Of a stretch of 64,000 nt of DNA, positions 55,086 through 63,432 are shown piece by piece. A program made the translations under genes and the position numbers. Origin of the DNA: Acidimicrobiia bacterium (GTDB lineage: Bacteria > Actinomycetota > Acidimicrobiia > Acidimicrobiales > Poriferisodalaceae); assembly GCA_022820505.1 (NCBI GenBank), contig JAJEFK010000053.1, positions 103,624-167,623 on the forward strand, read 5' to 3'. Positions within the stretch are counted from its first letter, which is position 1. Each line of letters opens with the position of its first letter. The notes beneath the pieces were generated by a model, which did no database searches, had not been told where the DNA came from, and worked only from the letters and a program-made list of their open reading frames with translations.

Positions 55086-56258
55086 ATGACCATGACCGAG
55101 TCACCGCCCACTCCCAACGGGGCGCCGCAGCGCTGGACCTTCCAGTGGAAGGAGCTGTACGACGAGGTCATCACCACCGGGCTGTGCACCGGATGCGCCG
55201 GCTGCGTGATCTCCTGCCCGCACGACGTCATCGGCTACGAGCACGTGCAGGGCGGGTTCACGCCATTCCACCTCGAAGAAGAACTCGGCCTCGAAGACTG
55301 CGGCCACGGCCAGAAGGGCTGTACGAGCTGCACCCGCGCCTGCCCTCGATTCCGCACGTGGGAAGACGAGGCCGACGACTTCATGTTCGGCCGCCACCGC
55401 ACCGCCGAGGAGCCGTCGGGTGTGTTCAAGGACATCATCCTGACCAGGGCATCCGACGACTACGTCCACGAGATCGGCCAGGACGGCGGGCTGGTGTCGG
55501 CCATCCTCATCTGGGCGCTCGACCACGGGTACATCGACGCTGCGCTGACGTCCTACGTCGGCGAGGGCGAAGGCAACCAATGGACCGCCTCGCCCGGCGT
55601 GGCCTTCAACAAAGACGACGTGCTGCGAGGTGCGGGCAGCCGCTACACGTACTCGGCCAACACCCTCGCCTACGACGAGGCAATGGAGGCCGGCGCACAG
55701 AAGATTGCGCTGGTCGGCATGAGCTGCCAGAGCTCGATCGTGCCGGTCGCCAAGTCGCGCAAGGTCGGCAAGGTCGGCAACCGCTTCGTGCTGAACATCG
55801 GCCTGCTGTGCTCGAAGTCATTCGACGAGGCGATCTTCGAGGAGCTGTTCGAGCAGAAGTACGGGCTCGATCGCCACCGGATCCGCAAGACCAACATCAA
55901 GGGCGTCTTCCAGATCTGGACACACGACGGCGGCTACTACGAGATCAATCTCAAGGAATGCCACGCCTGGACCCGCGAGGGCTGCAACCACTGCCCCGAC
56001 TTCGCCGCCGAGCACGCCGACATCTCCACCGGCGGCATCGGCAAGTACAGCGACTGGACGCTCACGATCGTCCGCACCGACATCGGCCGCGAGATCATCA
56101 TGAAGATGCTCGCCGACGGCTCGCTGATCGGGCGCCCCGGCGACGAGGACCCGGGCGCCATTGCGCTCATGCACAAGCTCAGCGAGAAGTCGCGAGTTCG
56201 CTGGCCCAAGTTCGCGTGGGACAAACCCGCGCTGCTGCCCGAACCCACCAGGAAATAG
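55086..56258 (+). CDS. FrhB-family coenzyme F420 hydrogenase/dehydrogenase beta subunit homologue
   Basis: A 390-residue iron-sulfur flavoprotein. The N-terminus has ferredoxin-like Cys clusters GLCTGCAGCVISCPHDVIG and KGCTSCTRACPRF. The FrhB core follows with GQDGGLVSAILIWALDHGYIDAAL, AGSRYTYSAN and GMSCQSSIV, then CNHCPDFAAEHADISTGGIG near the end, the typical F420-binding and Fe-S block. It moves electrons between reduced F420 and an unknown partner; no hydrogenase subunits are nearby, so it probably acts alone, like FrhB paralogues in aerobes. Start ATG 55086 by promoter spacing; GTG 55080 would add two residues. Confidence 0.88.
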   Translation: MTMTESPPTPNGAPQRWTFQWKELYDEVITTGLCTGCAGCVISCPHDVIGYEHVQGGFTPFHLEEELGLEDCGHGQKGCTSCTRACPRFRTWEDEADDFMFGRHRTAEEPSGVFKDIILTRASDDYVHEIGQDGGLVSAILIWALDHGYIDAALTSYVGEGEGNQWTASPGVAFNKDDVLRGAGSRYTYSANTLAYDEAMEAGAQKIALVGMSCQSSIVPVAKSRKVGKVGNRFVLNIGLLCSKSFDEAIFEELFEQKYGLDRHRIRKTNIKGVFQIWTHDGGYYEINLKECHAWTREGCNHCPDFAAEHADISTGGIGKYSDWTLTIVRTDIGREIIMKMLADGSLIGRPGDEDPGAIALMHKLSEKSRVRWPKFAWDKPALLPEPTRK

Positions 56259-56300
56259 CAGCAGAGACAGTCGCGGCTGCCGTATAGCATTTCGTGCAGA

Positions 56301-56362
56301 GGCCAGCCTCACCGGGCTACGGCAGACACCTTGCAATGGGTGGTGAGCCCGAGAGGCTGGCC
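56301..56362. terminator. Inverted repeat between convergent genes
   Basis: GGCCAGCCTC (56301-56310) and GAGGCTGGCC (56353-56362) are perfect inverted copies 42 bases apart, in the 165-base gap between the FrhB-family gene and the lipoprotein gene that converge here. A TGTCGCGACA palindrome follows at 56364-56373. It is probably a structured bidirectional 3' region; no U-run is present. Confidence 0.5.
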
Positions 56363-56423
56363 CTGTCGCGACAGTAGGCAGGCTGTGTCAGATGAGGCCC
56401 ATGAGTTTCTCAGCCGCCAATTG

Positions 56424-57020
56424 CTAGAGGCAGAGATTCAGGAAGTCGACGATGCCAGGCTGAACCTCGTTGCTTGCGAGGAAGTCGTCCAGCCGGTGAG
56501 CGGGGATGACTTCCTGCGCTCGGGCCAGCGAACAGGCGCACAAGCTCCTCAACCGGTCTGAACCGGCCGAGCACGCATCCAGGTACGTCTGGCGTTGAGC
56601 ACCGGACCATCCGGGCGGCGGCCCGGCCTCGCGGCAGTCCACCAAGGCGCCCGCCAGCTCAGGCGAGAACTCCAGCGCACCCGACATGCGGTCCTCGAAT
56701 ACCTCAAGATCGATGACCGTGAGGCTGCCTTCGATACGGTCGGCCGCACAGTGGCAAGGTCCGACGAGGCCCGCGTCGGCCACGCACGCATCCATGAAGG
56801 CGATGAGCGGTTCGATCGCGAGCAATCCCGGTGCGCCGGTGCCGGGCACGGTCGGCCGGACAAGCGTGCCCGGGTTGTCGAACACCGCGTCAGCGTCCGT
56901 GGGACCGGAACCAGTGGTCGCGGGCTCCACCTCGACCACCGTGGCCGAGCACGCGAACATGCCCGCCGATGCCAGCAGGACAGCCACCAGACGTGCACCC
57001 CGCTTCAGGTGAGGCCTCAT
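56424..57020 (-). CDS. Putative lipoprotein, hypothetical
   Basis: A 198-residue secreted protein. The signal GARLVAVLLASAGMFAC ends in a lipobox (GMFAC), so lipid attachment at the Cys is likely. A Thr/Pro/Gly linker (residues about 28-60) leads to a helical domain with several Cys (DACVADAGLVGPCHCAADR, LDACSAGS, SLCACSLARAQ, NLCL), suggesting disulfides. I recognise no family. The start ATG 57020 lies 4 bases after the glycosylase stop, so the pair is one transcript. Confidence 0.75.
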   Translation of the reverse strand: MRPHLKRGARLVAVLLASAGMFACSATVVEVEPATTGSGPTDADAVFDNPGTLVRPTVPGTGAPGLLAIEPLIAFMDACVADAGLVGPCHCAADRIEGSLTVIDLEVFEDRMSGALEFSPELAGALVDCREAGPPPGWSGAQRQTYLDACSAGSDRLRSLCACSLARAQEVIPAHRLDDFLASNEVQPGIVDFLNLCL

Positions 57021-57024
57021 CGAT

Positions 57025-57774
57025 TCAGCCAGGCGGGAGGTTCGCCAGCCGGCGCGCATCGCGGAGCACCGTATCGGCCATGTCGGCGGTGAGACGGCCA
57101 GTGAAGGTGTTCTGCTGACTGGGATGGAACGAGCAGATGATGCGGGAGATGCCGCCGAGCGGTGCCGGCCCGGCTGACCCGTCGGCGGCGGGCACCTCAG
57201 CGATTGCGCCGTGGCCGAAGCGGGGTCGCGGCCGCACCCCGCCGATCGCGCACAGCACGCCGTAGGCGAACGCGCCCAGTGCTACCGCGACGCGCGCGTT
57301 GGCCAGCAGCGCCAGCTCGCGCTCGAGGAATGGCCGGCAGGCGTCCCGCTCGGCGGGAGTGGGCTTGTTGGCCGGCGGCGCGCAGCGCACCGCCGCCGTG
57401 ATGTACGCGTCGCGCAGCGCGAGCCCGTCGGCGGCATGCACGGAAGTCGGCTGGTTGGCGAAGCCGCACCGGTGCAGGGCCGCATAGAGAAAGTCACCCG
57501 AGCGGTCGCCGGTGAACATCCGGCCCGTGCGGTTCGCGCCATGTGCAGCCGGTGCCAGGCCGACGAGCACGACCGCCGCGGCAGGGTCGCCGAAGCCGGG
57601 CACGCCACGGCCCCAGTAGTCCTCGTCGGCGAATGCAGCCCGTTTGTCGACGGCGGTCTGCTCGCGCCACCTCACGAGCCGATCGCAGCGCCTGCAGGCC
57701 GCGACCTCATCGCTCAGCAAGCGCAAGGCCGCGATGCTCGTGACATCGCCGGGCGGGCTCGGTGGGGCGCTCAC
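57025..57774 (-). CDS. Uracil-DNA glycosylase, family 5 (UdgB-type)
   Basis: A 249-residue glycosylase removing uracil and deaminated purines from DNA. It shows the Fe-S cysteines in EVAACRRCDRLVRW and later CAPPANKPTPAERDAC, the family-5 motif GLAPAAHGANRTGRMFTGDRSGDF, and the C-terminal motif SFHPSQQNTFTGRLT. In family 5 the catalytic Asp of motif A is absent, as here (LAPAAHG). GTG 57774 is the start of homology. It is divergent from the phosphatase gene by 34 bases. Confidence 0.92.
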   Translation of the reverse strand: MSAPPSPPGDVTSIAALRLLSDEVAACRRCDRLVRWREQTAVDKRAAFADEDYWGRGVPGFGDPAAAVVLVGLAPAAHGANRTGRMFTGDRSGDFLYAALHRCGFANQPTSVHAADGLALRDAYITAAVRCAPPANKPTPAERDACRPFLERELALLANARVAVALGAFAYGVLCAIGGVRPRPRFGHGAIAEVPAADGSAGPAPLGGISRIICSFHPSQQNTFTGRLTADMADTVLRDARRLANLPPG

Positions 57775-57795
57775 CCTGCGAGTGTGCCAGGCAAG

Positions 57796-57801
57796 TAGCT
57801 T
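57796..57801 (+). promoter_or_regulatory. -10-like element of the phosphatase operon
   Basis: TAGCTT lies 7 bases before GTG 57809, again a TANNNT close to a start codon with no ribosome binding site. Confidence 0.45.
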
Positions 57802-57808
57802 CGACCCG

Positions 57809-58447
57809 GTGCCGAACCGAACTCGACCCACACTGCTGCTGTTCGTCCGGCACGGACTCACGCCGACCACCGGCGTCGAGCTGTACGGCCGGCGACCCGG
57901 AGTGCACCTGTCGGAGGCCGGTACGCAACAGGCGCAGCGTGCTGCGGAACGCATCGCCGCAGGCGGGCGCCGGGTGGCGGCTGTCTATGCCAGCCCGCTG
58001 GAACGTGCCCAGGAGACCGCCGCGCCGATTGCCGGCGCCCTCGGACGCCGCGTGCGCACTCATGACGGCCTCAACGAAGCGGACATGGGCCGCTGGACGG
58101 GCCGCAAGCTCAGTCAGCTGCGCAAGCTGGCGGCATGGTCACAGGTGCAGCGCTACCCCAGCGGATTCGGCTTCCCCGACGGCGAGACGTTCCGCCAGAT
58201 GCAGGCGCGCATCGCGACCACCGCGGGCGAGCTGGCGGCCCGCCATCGCGGCACCACCGTGGTCGCCGTCAGCCACGCCGACCCCATCCGGGCGCTGGTG
58301 GCAGACGCCATGGGCACCCATCTCGATCTCTTCCAGCGGATCGTGGTGTCACCGTGCTCGGTGACTGCGATCCTGTACACCGCTGACGGCCCCGTCGTGC
58401 TGGCCACCAACAGCACGTCCGACCTCGCAGCATTGGCTCCGGCATGA
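57809..58447 (+). CDS. Histidine phosphatase (MSMEG_4193-like)
   Basis: A 212-residue phosphoglycerate-mutase-like phosphatase. It shows the catalytic LLFVRHGLTPTTG (RHG), YASPLERAQETA (second Arg), the Glu in GLNEADMGRWTGRKL and the second His in AVSHADPIRALV. The family acts on small phosphoesters; the substrate here is unknown. The group is named for MSMEG_4193 and usually sits, as here, next to a DUF3090 gene and an SCO1664-type gene. Its stop overlaps the next ATG (ATGA). Confidence 0.9.
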   Translation: MPNRTRPTLLLFVRHGLTPTTGVELYGRRPGVHLSEAGTQQAQRAAERIAAGGRRVAAVYASPLERAQETAAPIAGALGRRVRTHDGLNEADMGRWTGRKLSQLRKLAAWSQVQRYPSGFGFPDGETFRQMQARIATTAGELAARHRGTTVVAVSHADPIRALVADAMGTHLDLFQRIVVSPCSVTAILYTADGPVVLATNSTSDLAALAPA

Positions 58448-58956
58448 GTGACGATTTCGACCTCCGCAATCCCGACACGTTCGTGGCGGGCACCGTCGGG
58501 CCGCCCGGTCAGCGGATCTTCTTCCTGCAGGCAACTGAGGCCGGTCATGTGGTCTCGCTGAAGCTGGAGAAGGGGCAGGTCTGGGCGCTCGCGAACCTGC
58601 TCAGCGAGCTGCTCGAGGGCGAGAGCTACGAGGGACCCGCGGCTGCTTTCGGCGAGCTGGTCGAACCCGTGACTGCCGCGTGGACCGTCGGCCGCCTCGC
58701 CACCGGCATGGACTCCGAGGGCAAGGTCATCGTGGTGATCGCCGACGAGATCGATGACGATGACGACGATCCCGAAGCCGACTCGGGCGCGGCGGGAGAG
58801 ATGTCGGACCCCGAGGACGACGAGCGCAGCGGCGGTCGAGCCCGCATCCATCTCGACTACGCGACGGCACTCGGATTCGCCCAGCAAGCGCTGCTGCTCG
58901 TCGAGGAAGGCCGCGACTTCGGCATGCGCAACGGGCACCGTCCGCCCCGCACCTGA
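58444..58956 (+). CDS. DUF3090 family protein
   Basis: A 170-residue protein of actinobacterial DUF3090: PDTFVAGTVGPPGQRIFFLQA, VVSLKLEKGQVWALANLL, WTVGRLATGMDSEGKVIVVIADEI and YATALGFAQQALLLVEEGR. An acidic stretch (six Asp in a row and further Asp/Glu) replaces the usual short loop near residues 102-126. Function is unknown. It is translationally coupled to the phosphatase by ATGA. Confidence 0.9.
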   Translation: MSDDFDLRNPDTFVAGTVGPPGQRIFFLQATEAGHVVSLKLEKGQVWALANLLSELLEGESYEGPAAAFGELVEPVTAAWTVGRLATGMDSEGKVIVVIADEIDDDDDDPEADSGAAGEMSDPEDDERSGGRARIHLDYATALGFAQQALLLVEEGRDFGMRNGHRPPRT

Positions 58957-58981
58957 TGGCTCCACGACCCAACGGTTCGGC

Positions 58982-59755
58982 GTGAACGAACCGGCCCCGC
59001 ACCATGTGCTGCCCCGCAGCGAAGACGGTGAGCAACTCGAGCTGCCCGTCGTCTGGGACGCGCCCACCACCGTTGCCTTGGAGGTGCTGCAGCAGGGCGA
59101 CATCTCGATCCTGGGACGGATGCCGTACAGCAGCAACGCCACCTTCCTGGTGCGCATCGACCACGCCACCACACCGACGGCCGCGATCTACAAGCCGGAG
59201 CGGGGAGAGCGGCCGCTGTGGGACTTTCCGTCCGGCCTGTACCGGCGCGAGATCGCGGCATTCGAGCTGTCGGAGGCCTTGGGTTGGCACGTCATTCCGC
59301 CCACGGTCGAGCGCGACGGCCCGCTCGGCGTCGGCTCGGTTCAGCTCTTCATCGACGCAGACTTCGCAGAGCACTACTTCACGCTGGTCGCCGAGGACCG
59401 CCACCATGGCGACCTGCGGCGTATCTGTGCGTTCGATCTCATTGCCAATAACACCGACCGCAAGTCAGGTCACTGCTTGGCGTCGCGCTGGGGACCGATC
59501 TACGGCATCGACCAGGGCCTGTGCTTTGCCAGCGACTTCAAGCTGCGGACGGTCATCTGGGATTTCGGGGGCGAACCGTTCGACGACGAGCTTGGCGCTT
59601 CCATCGGAGCGGCCGCCGAACCGCCCGCCGATCTCGCGCAATGGCTTCGACCTGACGAACTCAGCGCGCTCGCTGAACGCGCCGAATGGCTCGCCGACTT
59701 CGGCCGGTTCCCCGATGACGACGGCGGCCGCCGGTGGCCATGGCCGCTGGTTTGA
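58982..59755 (+). CDS. SCO1664-family kinase-like protein
   Basis: A 257-residue protein of the SCO1664 group, related to PI3/4-kinase-like folds. It shows LEVLQQGDISILGRMPYSSNATFLVRI, IYKPERGERPLWDFPSGLYRREIAAFELSEALGW, the catalytic-loop-like RRICAFDLIANNTDRKSGH and the metal-binding-like YGIDQGLCF. Substrate is unknown. The GTG start lies 25 bases after DUF3090. The conserved trio suggests one shared process, perhaps a phosphorylated metabolite made and removed within the operon (inference). Confidence 0.88.
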   Translation: MNEPAPHHVLPRSEDGEQLELPVVWDAPTTVALEVLQQGDISILGRMPYSSNATFLVRIDHATTPTAAIYKPERGERPLWDFPSGLYRREIAAFELSEALGWHVIPPTVERDGPLGVGSVQLFIDADFAEHYFTLVAEDRHHGDLRRICAFDLIANNTDRKSGHCLASRWGPIYGIDQGLCFASDFKLRTVIWDFGGEPFDDELGASIGAAAEPPADLAQWLRPDELSALAERAEWLADFGRFPDDDGGRRWPWPLV

Positions 59756-59763
59756 CCAGCGGC

Positions 59764-60726
59764 TCAGCGCGACTTGAGGGCTTCGATCAGCGCCGGCATC
59801 ACCTTGTGCACGTCGCCGACGATTCCCAGGTCGGCAACGCCGAAGATCGGCGCTTCGGGGTCCTTGTTGATGGCCACGATGTTCTTGGAGCCCTTCATGC
59901 CCACCAAGTGCTGGGTGGCGCCTGAGATGCCGCAGGCGATGTAGACGCTGGGCTTCACCACCTTGCCGGTCTGGCCCACCTGCTTGGCATAGGGAACCCA
60001 GCCGGCATCCACGATGGCGCGCGAAGCGCCAGACGCGGCCCCCAGCAGGCCGGCCAGCTCGTCGACCATCGAGTACGCCTCGGGCTGGCCCAGCCCTCGA
60101 CCGCCCGACACCACCACGGCGGCGTCGTCGAGCTGCGGACCCGAGCGCTCCTCGGCATGGCGACCCGTGACCGTCGCACGCCCCGCCTCGCCGGGGTCGA
60201 CTGCTGCCACGCTCTCGACCGCAGCGGCCCCGCCGCCGCTGGGCTCGGCCTCGAAGCTCTTCGGGCGGAACATCGCGAGCGCCGGTGCCGGCGCCCGGTA
60301 CGCAGTGAAGATGTTCTGCGTGCCGCCGAAGATGGGCTCCTCGGTGACGAGGCCCCCGTCGACGATCTCGGCTCCGACGTTGTTGGTGGACACGGGACGA
60401 TCCGCCAGCACCGCCAAGCGGGCGGCGGTGTCGCGCCCGTCGGTGGTCTGGCCGAAGAACACAGCATCGGGCGAGGTGGCTTCGATGTGCCCGGCCAGCG
60501 CCGCGGCAGCGTGAACGCCGACCAGCCCGTCGCCGAGCCCTTCGAGTGCGTACACGGTCGACACGCCGTGCGCGCCCAGCTCGGCAGCCATGGTCTCGCC
60601 GTGTGCCGGTGCGAACGCGGTGACGGTGTCGGCCAGCGTGCGGGCCTTGGTGGCCAGTTCCAGCGTGAGGCCGGAGACACCGTCGGCGTCGCCCTCAGCA
60701 AAGAGCAGAATCTGTGCAAGCGTCAT
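59764..60726 (-). CDS. etfA: Electron transfer flavoprotein alpha subunit
   Basis: A 320-residue EtfA that carries the FAD of the EtfAB dimer passing electrons from acyl-CoA dehydrogenases to the respiratory chain. It shows [21 protein letters not shown] and the C-terminal FAD block [48 protein letters not shown] and [20 protein letters not shown]. It follows etfB by 72 bases. Confidence 0.96.
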   Translation of the reverse strand: MTLAQILLFAEGDADGVSGLTLELATKARTLADTVTAFAPAHGETMAAELGAHGVSTVYALEGLGDGLVGVHAAAALAGHIEATSPDAVFFGQTTDGRDTAARLAVLADRPVSTNNVGAEIVDGGLVTEEPIFGGTQNIFTAYRAPAPALAMFRPKSFEAEPSGGGAAAVESVAAVDPGEAGRATVTGRHAEERSGPQLDDAAVVVSGGRGLGQPEAYSMVDELAGLLGAASGASRAIVDAGWVPYAKQVGQTGKVVKPSVYIACGISGATQHLVGMKGSKNIVAINKDPEAPIFGVADLGIVGDVHKVMPALIEALKSR

Positions 60727-60798
60727 TGCGGGTGGTTCCAGTCGGTTTCGTGGGTGAGTGGATCAGGAAGCTGAGTCAGCCGGTCACTGTCTGGCGGG

Positions 60799-61578
60799 TC
60801 AGATGACCTTGAGCTCGGTCAGGAACTCGACGATGTTGGCGTGGGCATCGCCCTCGTCGGTGATGATCTCGCCGGCCTCGCGCTCGGGCGCATCGGTCAC
60901 CTCGACCGTTTCCTGGCGTGCCCCGGCGACGCCGACAGCGGCCGCATCGATGCCGAGGGCTGCGAGGTCTTTCGAGTCGACCGGCTTCTTCTTGGCCGCC
61001 ATGATCCCCTTGAACGAGGGGTAGCGCGGCTCGACCACGCCCGCGGTCACCGACACGACGGCCGGAAGCGCGCACTCCACCTGGTCGTAGCCAGCCTCGG
61101 TCTGCCGCTGGACGCTGGCGACGCCGTCGGCGATCTCGATCTGCTTCGCGAACGTGATTGACGGCAGCCCCATCACGCCGGCGATCATCTCGGGGACGGT
61201 GCCGGTGTACCCGTCGCTCGACTCGACGCCCGCGAGCACGAGGTCGGCTTCGAGCTCGGCGATCGCAGCGCCCAGCACCTTGGCAGTGCCGAGCGCGTCG
61301 CTGCCGGCGAGCGCATCGTCGCTGATGAGCACCGCATCGTCGGCGCCCATGGCGAGCGCTGTGCGCAGACCGCTCGTCTCCGAACGCGGTGCCATCGACA
61401 CCAGCGACACCTGGCCGCCGCCGGCGGCCTCGGCGAGCTGCAGCGCCATCTCGACGCCGTACGAGTCGGATTCGTCCAAGATCAGCTTGTCATCCCGGTT
61501 GAGCGTGCCGGTCTCGGGAACCAGCTCGCCCGGGATAGCTGGGTCTGGGATCTGCTTGACGCACACAACGACCTTCAT
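60799..61578 (-). CDS. etfB: Electron transfer flavoprotein beta subunit
   Basis: A 259-residue EtfB, binding AMP structurally. It shows MKVVVCVKQIPDP, LNRDDKLILDESDSYGVEMALQLAE, MGADDAVLISDD and DLVLAGVESSDGYTGTVPEMIAGVMGLP. ATG 61578 is the start of homology. It heads an etfB-etfA operon divergent from the lipid kinase gene. Confidence 0.96.
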   Translation of the reverse strand: MKVVVCVKQIPDPAIPGELVPETGTLNRDDKLILDESDSYGVEMALQLAEAAGGGQVSLVSMAPRSETSGLRTALAMGADDAVLISDDALAGSDALGTAKVLGAAIAELEADLVLAGVESSDGYTGTVPEMIAGVMGLPSITFAKQIEIADGVASVQRQTEAGYDQVECALPAVVSVTAGVVEPRYPSFKGIMAAKKKPVDSKDLAALGIDAAAVGVAGARQETVEVTDAPEREAGEIITDEGDAHANIVEFLTELKVI

Positions 61579-61656
61579 GGGGCGAGAGTCTGCCGACTCA
61601 CAGCTTCGATGCCACACCCATTGTTCGGTAGTGCTCGCAAGCTCCAGCTTTGTCTC

Positions 61657-61751
61657 ATGGCGCCTACACGCTCGCGTCGGCCCAGCAGCCCATTCACTCA
61701 CGGTCGCGTTGCCGAACCTGTTGCTTGATGGCGCTCACACGCTCGCGTCGG
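61657..61751 (+). repeat. Direct repeat upstream of the lipid kinase gene
   Basis: Two 24-base copies of ATGGCGCYYACACGCTCG-type sequence (61657-61680 and 61728-61751, two mismatches, 71 bases apart) lie in the etfB-kinase intergenic region. The second ends 15 bases before GTG 61767. It may be a duplicated operator or a simple local duplication. Confidence 0.65.
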
Positions 61752-61766
61752 GGCGAGACTTGCGCG

Positions 61767-62705
61767 GTGCGTGTCCTGCTGCTGGTCAACGATTCGGCAT
61801 CGTCGACCACGGCCCGCACGCGCGTGCTCATCCACACGGCGCTCTCGGAGCGGCACGACACCGAGGTGGCCTTCACCAACCGGCGAGGGCACGCGGCTCG
61901 CTTGGCACGCGGGGCGGCAACGACCGGCACCGACGCGGTGGTCGTGCTCGGCGGCGACGGCACGCTCAACGAAGCCGCCAACGGGGTCGCCGGCACCGAC
62001 TGCGTGCTCGCCGCATTGCCGGGCGGTTCTACCAACGTGTTCGCACGGACGATCGGCACGCCCGACGATCCGCTGGCAGCGACCCAAGCCGTCCTTGACG
62101 CATTCGAGATCGGCAGCATCACCTCAGCGGGGCTCGGACGCACCTCGGGCCGTTACTTCCTGTTCCACTGCGGCATGGGGCTCGACGCTGCGATCGTGGA
62201 GCAGGTCGAGCGGCACCCCACGCTCAAGCGGTATCTCGGCCACCCGCTGTTCCTCCTTGCGGGCATCGACACGCTGTTGCGCCGCTACAACCGCCGGACC
62301 GGCACGCTGAGCGTGCGTACAACGGCTCCAACAACGGCGACGATCGACGGTTGCTTCGTTGTCGTCGCGGCGAACACCGACCCCTACACCTTCCTCGGGA
62401 GCCGTCCGGTTCGGATCGCCCCCGCAGCAACGCTGCGCACCGGACTGTCGGTGGTGGGACTGCGGTCGCTCCGATTCGCCGACGCGCTAGACGTGCTCTC
62501 TGCGGTGTTCCGTGCCAACGGCAGCCTGAGCGACACCGATCCGAGCGTCGTGCAGCGCATCGACGACGTGCGCGACGTCACTGTGACCGGGATGCATCCC
62601 TTCGGTCACCAGCTCGACGGTGACCACCTCGGTGCCGTCGACGAGCTCCAGCTCGAGTGGGTCCCCGACGCGCTGCGACTCGCCATCCCCACTGCACCGC
62701 GCTGA
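61767..62705 (+). CDS. YegS/diacylglycerol kinase-type lipid kinase
   Basis: A 312-residue DAGK-catalytic-domain protein. It shows RVLLLVNDSASST, VVVLGGDGTLNEAANGVAG (nucleotide-binding GGDGT), LPGGSTNVFARTIG, FHCGMGLDAAIVEQVE and a C-terminal beta domain with FVVVAANTDPYTFLGSRPVRIAPAA. It phosphorylates a lipid, probably diacylglycerol or a glycolipid. GTG 61767 is chosen because the fold begins at once; the longer frame passes through the direct repeats. Confidence 0.9.
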   Translation: MRVLLLVNDSASSTTARTRVLIHTALSERHDTEVAFTNRRGHAARLARGAATTGTDAVVVLGGDGTLNEAANGVAGTDCVLAALPGGSTNVFARTIGTPDDPLAATQAVLDAFEIGSITSAGLGRTSGRYFLFHCGMGLDAAIVEQVERHPTLKRYLGHPLFLLAGIDTLLRRYNRRTGTLSVRTTAPTTATIDGCFVVVAANTDPYTFLGSRPVRIAPAATLRTGLSVVGLRSLRFADALDVLSAVFRANGSLSDTDPSVVQRIDDVRDVTVTGMHPFGHQLDGDHLGAVDELQLEWVPDALRLAIPTAPR

Positions 62706-63072
62706 CTCTTGTGGCTTGACGCGAGCGCAACGCGGGCCATTTGCGCCGATCCCGGGCAAACATCAGACCCCGTTCGCAGGTCAAAACCGCTGGTCAGAGG
62801 CGGTCTCGCGGGTGTGCGTAAAACGTTCGTTTTCTAACACGCCTCCAAAACGCTGTCAAGCGGTTTCGGCCACTGTCTTGCAGGACGCTCGCGCCGGCAC
62901 GCCCGACCGGCGCGAACCCGCGTAGACGCAGGGCAAACCCGCCCTCGGCGCGGCGTGCCCGCACGGCGGTCCGGCCCTGTCGCGCCCGTCCGTTTCTGTC
63001 CGGCCGGGGTGTGCGCAAAACGAACGAATTCCAATCACACGGGACTCCATGTCCCGCTAGGAGGACGGCATC
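62706..63072 (+). other. 367-base gene-free region with repeats and hairpins
   Basis: No convincing gene is present; a long minus-strand frame across it has no recognisable family. It contains direct repeats at 62810 and 63007, a CGCGCCGG (62890-62897)/CCGGCGCG (62907-62914) hairpin, and GGGAC/GTCCC flanking 63046-63050 just before a strong ribosome binding site. It probably contains the 3' end of the lipid kinase transcript and the leader of the next gene. Confidence 0.6.
62810..63040 (+). repeat. Pair of GGGTGTGCGYAAAACG repeats 197 bases apart
   Basis: Copies at 62810-62841 and 63007-63040 share GGGTGTGCG-Y-AAAACG-WW-CG-WW-TT and end in ACAC or CACAC, inverse to their GTGTG starts. The first also contains AAAACG-TT-CGTTTT. 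They bracket a GC-rich hairpin and look like regulator sites or boundaries of a small inserted element. Confidence 0.6.
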
Positions 63073-63405
63073 ATGCCACCAAGTCCAGTGCAAACACTTG
63101 ATCCCGCCGCGTGGCGTCGGAACCCAAGAGTGCTCGCTCGTGTCGGCCGCAGATTGTCCATGGTCGCGGCGGCAGCACTGCTGCTGCTCGGGTCGATCGG
63201 TGTGACACTTGCCATTACTACCGATGATGCCGCCGCTCACCCTGGCGAGCAGCTTTGTTGGATCGTCGCGTACGAGACTGTGCAGTGGGGCAGCCAGCCA
63301 TACCAGACGTACGAACGACCGGTGTACTGGTGCTACTGGGTGCCCCATGATCATCCAGAAGGACTTCTGTACGAGATACTCTTCTACATTGGATCACTAG
63401 GCTAG
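63073..63405 (+). CDS. Small exported protein, hypothetical
   Basis: A 110-residue protein with a basic N-terminus (to about residue 29), a hydrophobic segment (about 30-49) and a possible cleavage site in DDAAAHP. The mature part of about 55 residues is rich in Trp/Tyr and has two Cys (62 and 87), so a disulfide is plausible. AGGAGG lies 8 bases upstream, the strongest ribosome binding site in this part. Codon usage is less GC-biased than upstream genes. No family is recognised. Confidence 0.7.
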   Translation: MPPSPVQTLDPAAWRRNPRVLARVGRRLSMVAAAALLLLGSIGVTLAITTDDAAAHPGEQLCWIVAYETVQWGSQPYQTYERPVYWCYWVPHDHPEGLLYEILFYIGSLG

Positions 63406-63432
63406 GGTGTTCCTGCAGCTAGGCTGCATCGG

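Noticed and set aside
62794..63354. A 186-residue minus-strand frame near the right end
   Set aside because: It has no ribosome binding site, crosses the repeats and hairpins, and runs antisense to the better-supported exported protein gene.
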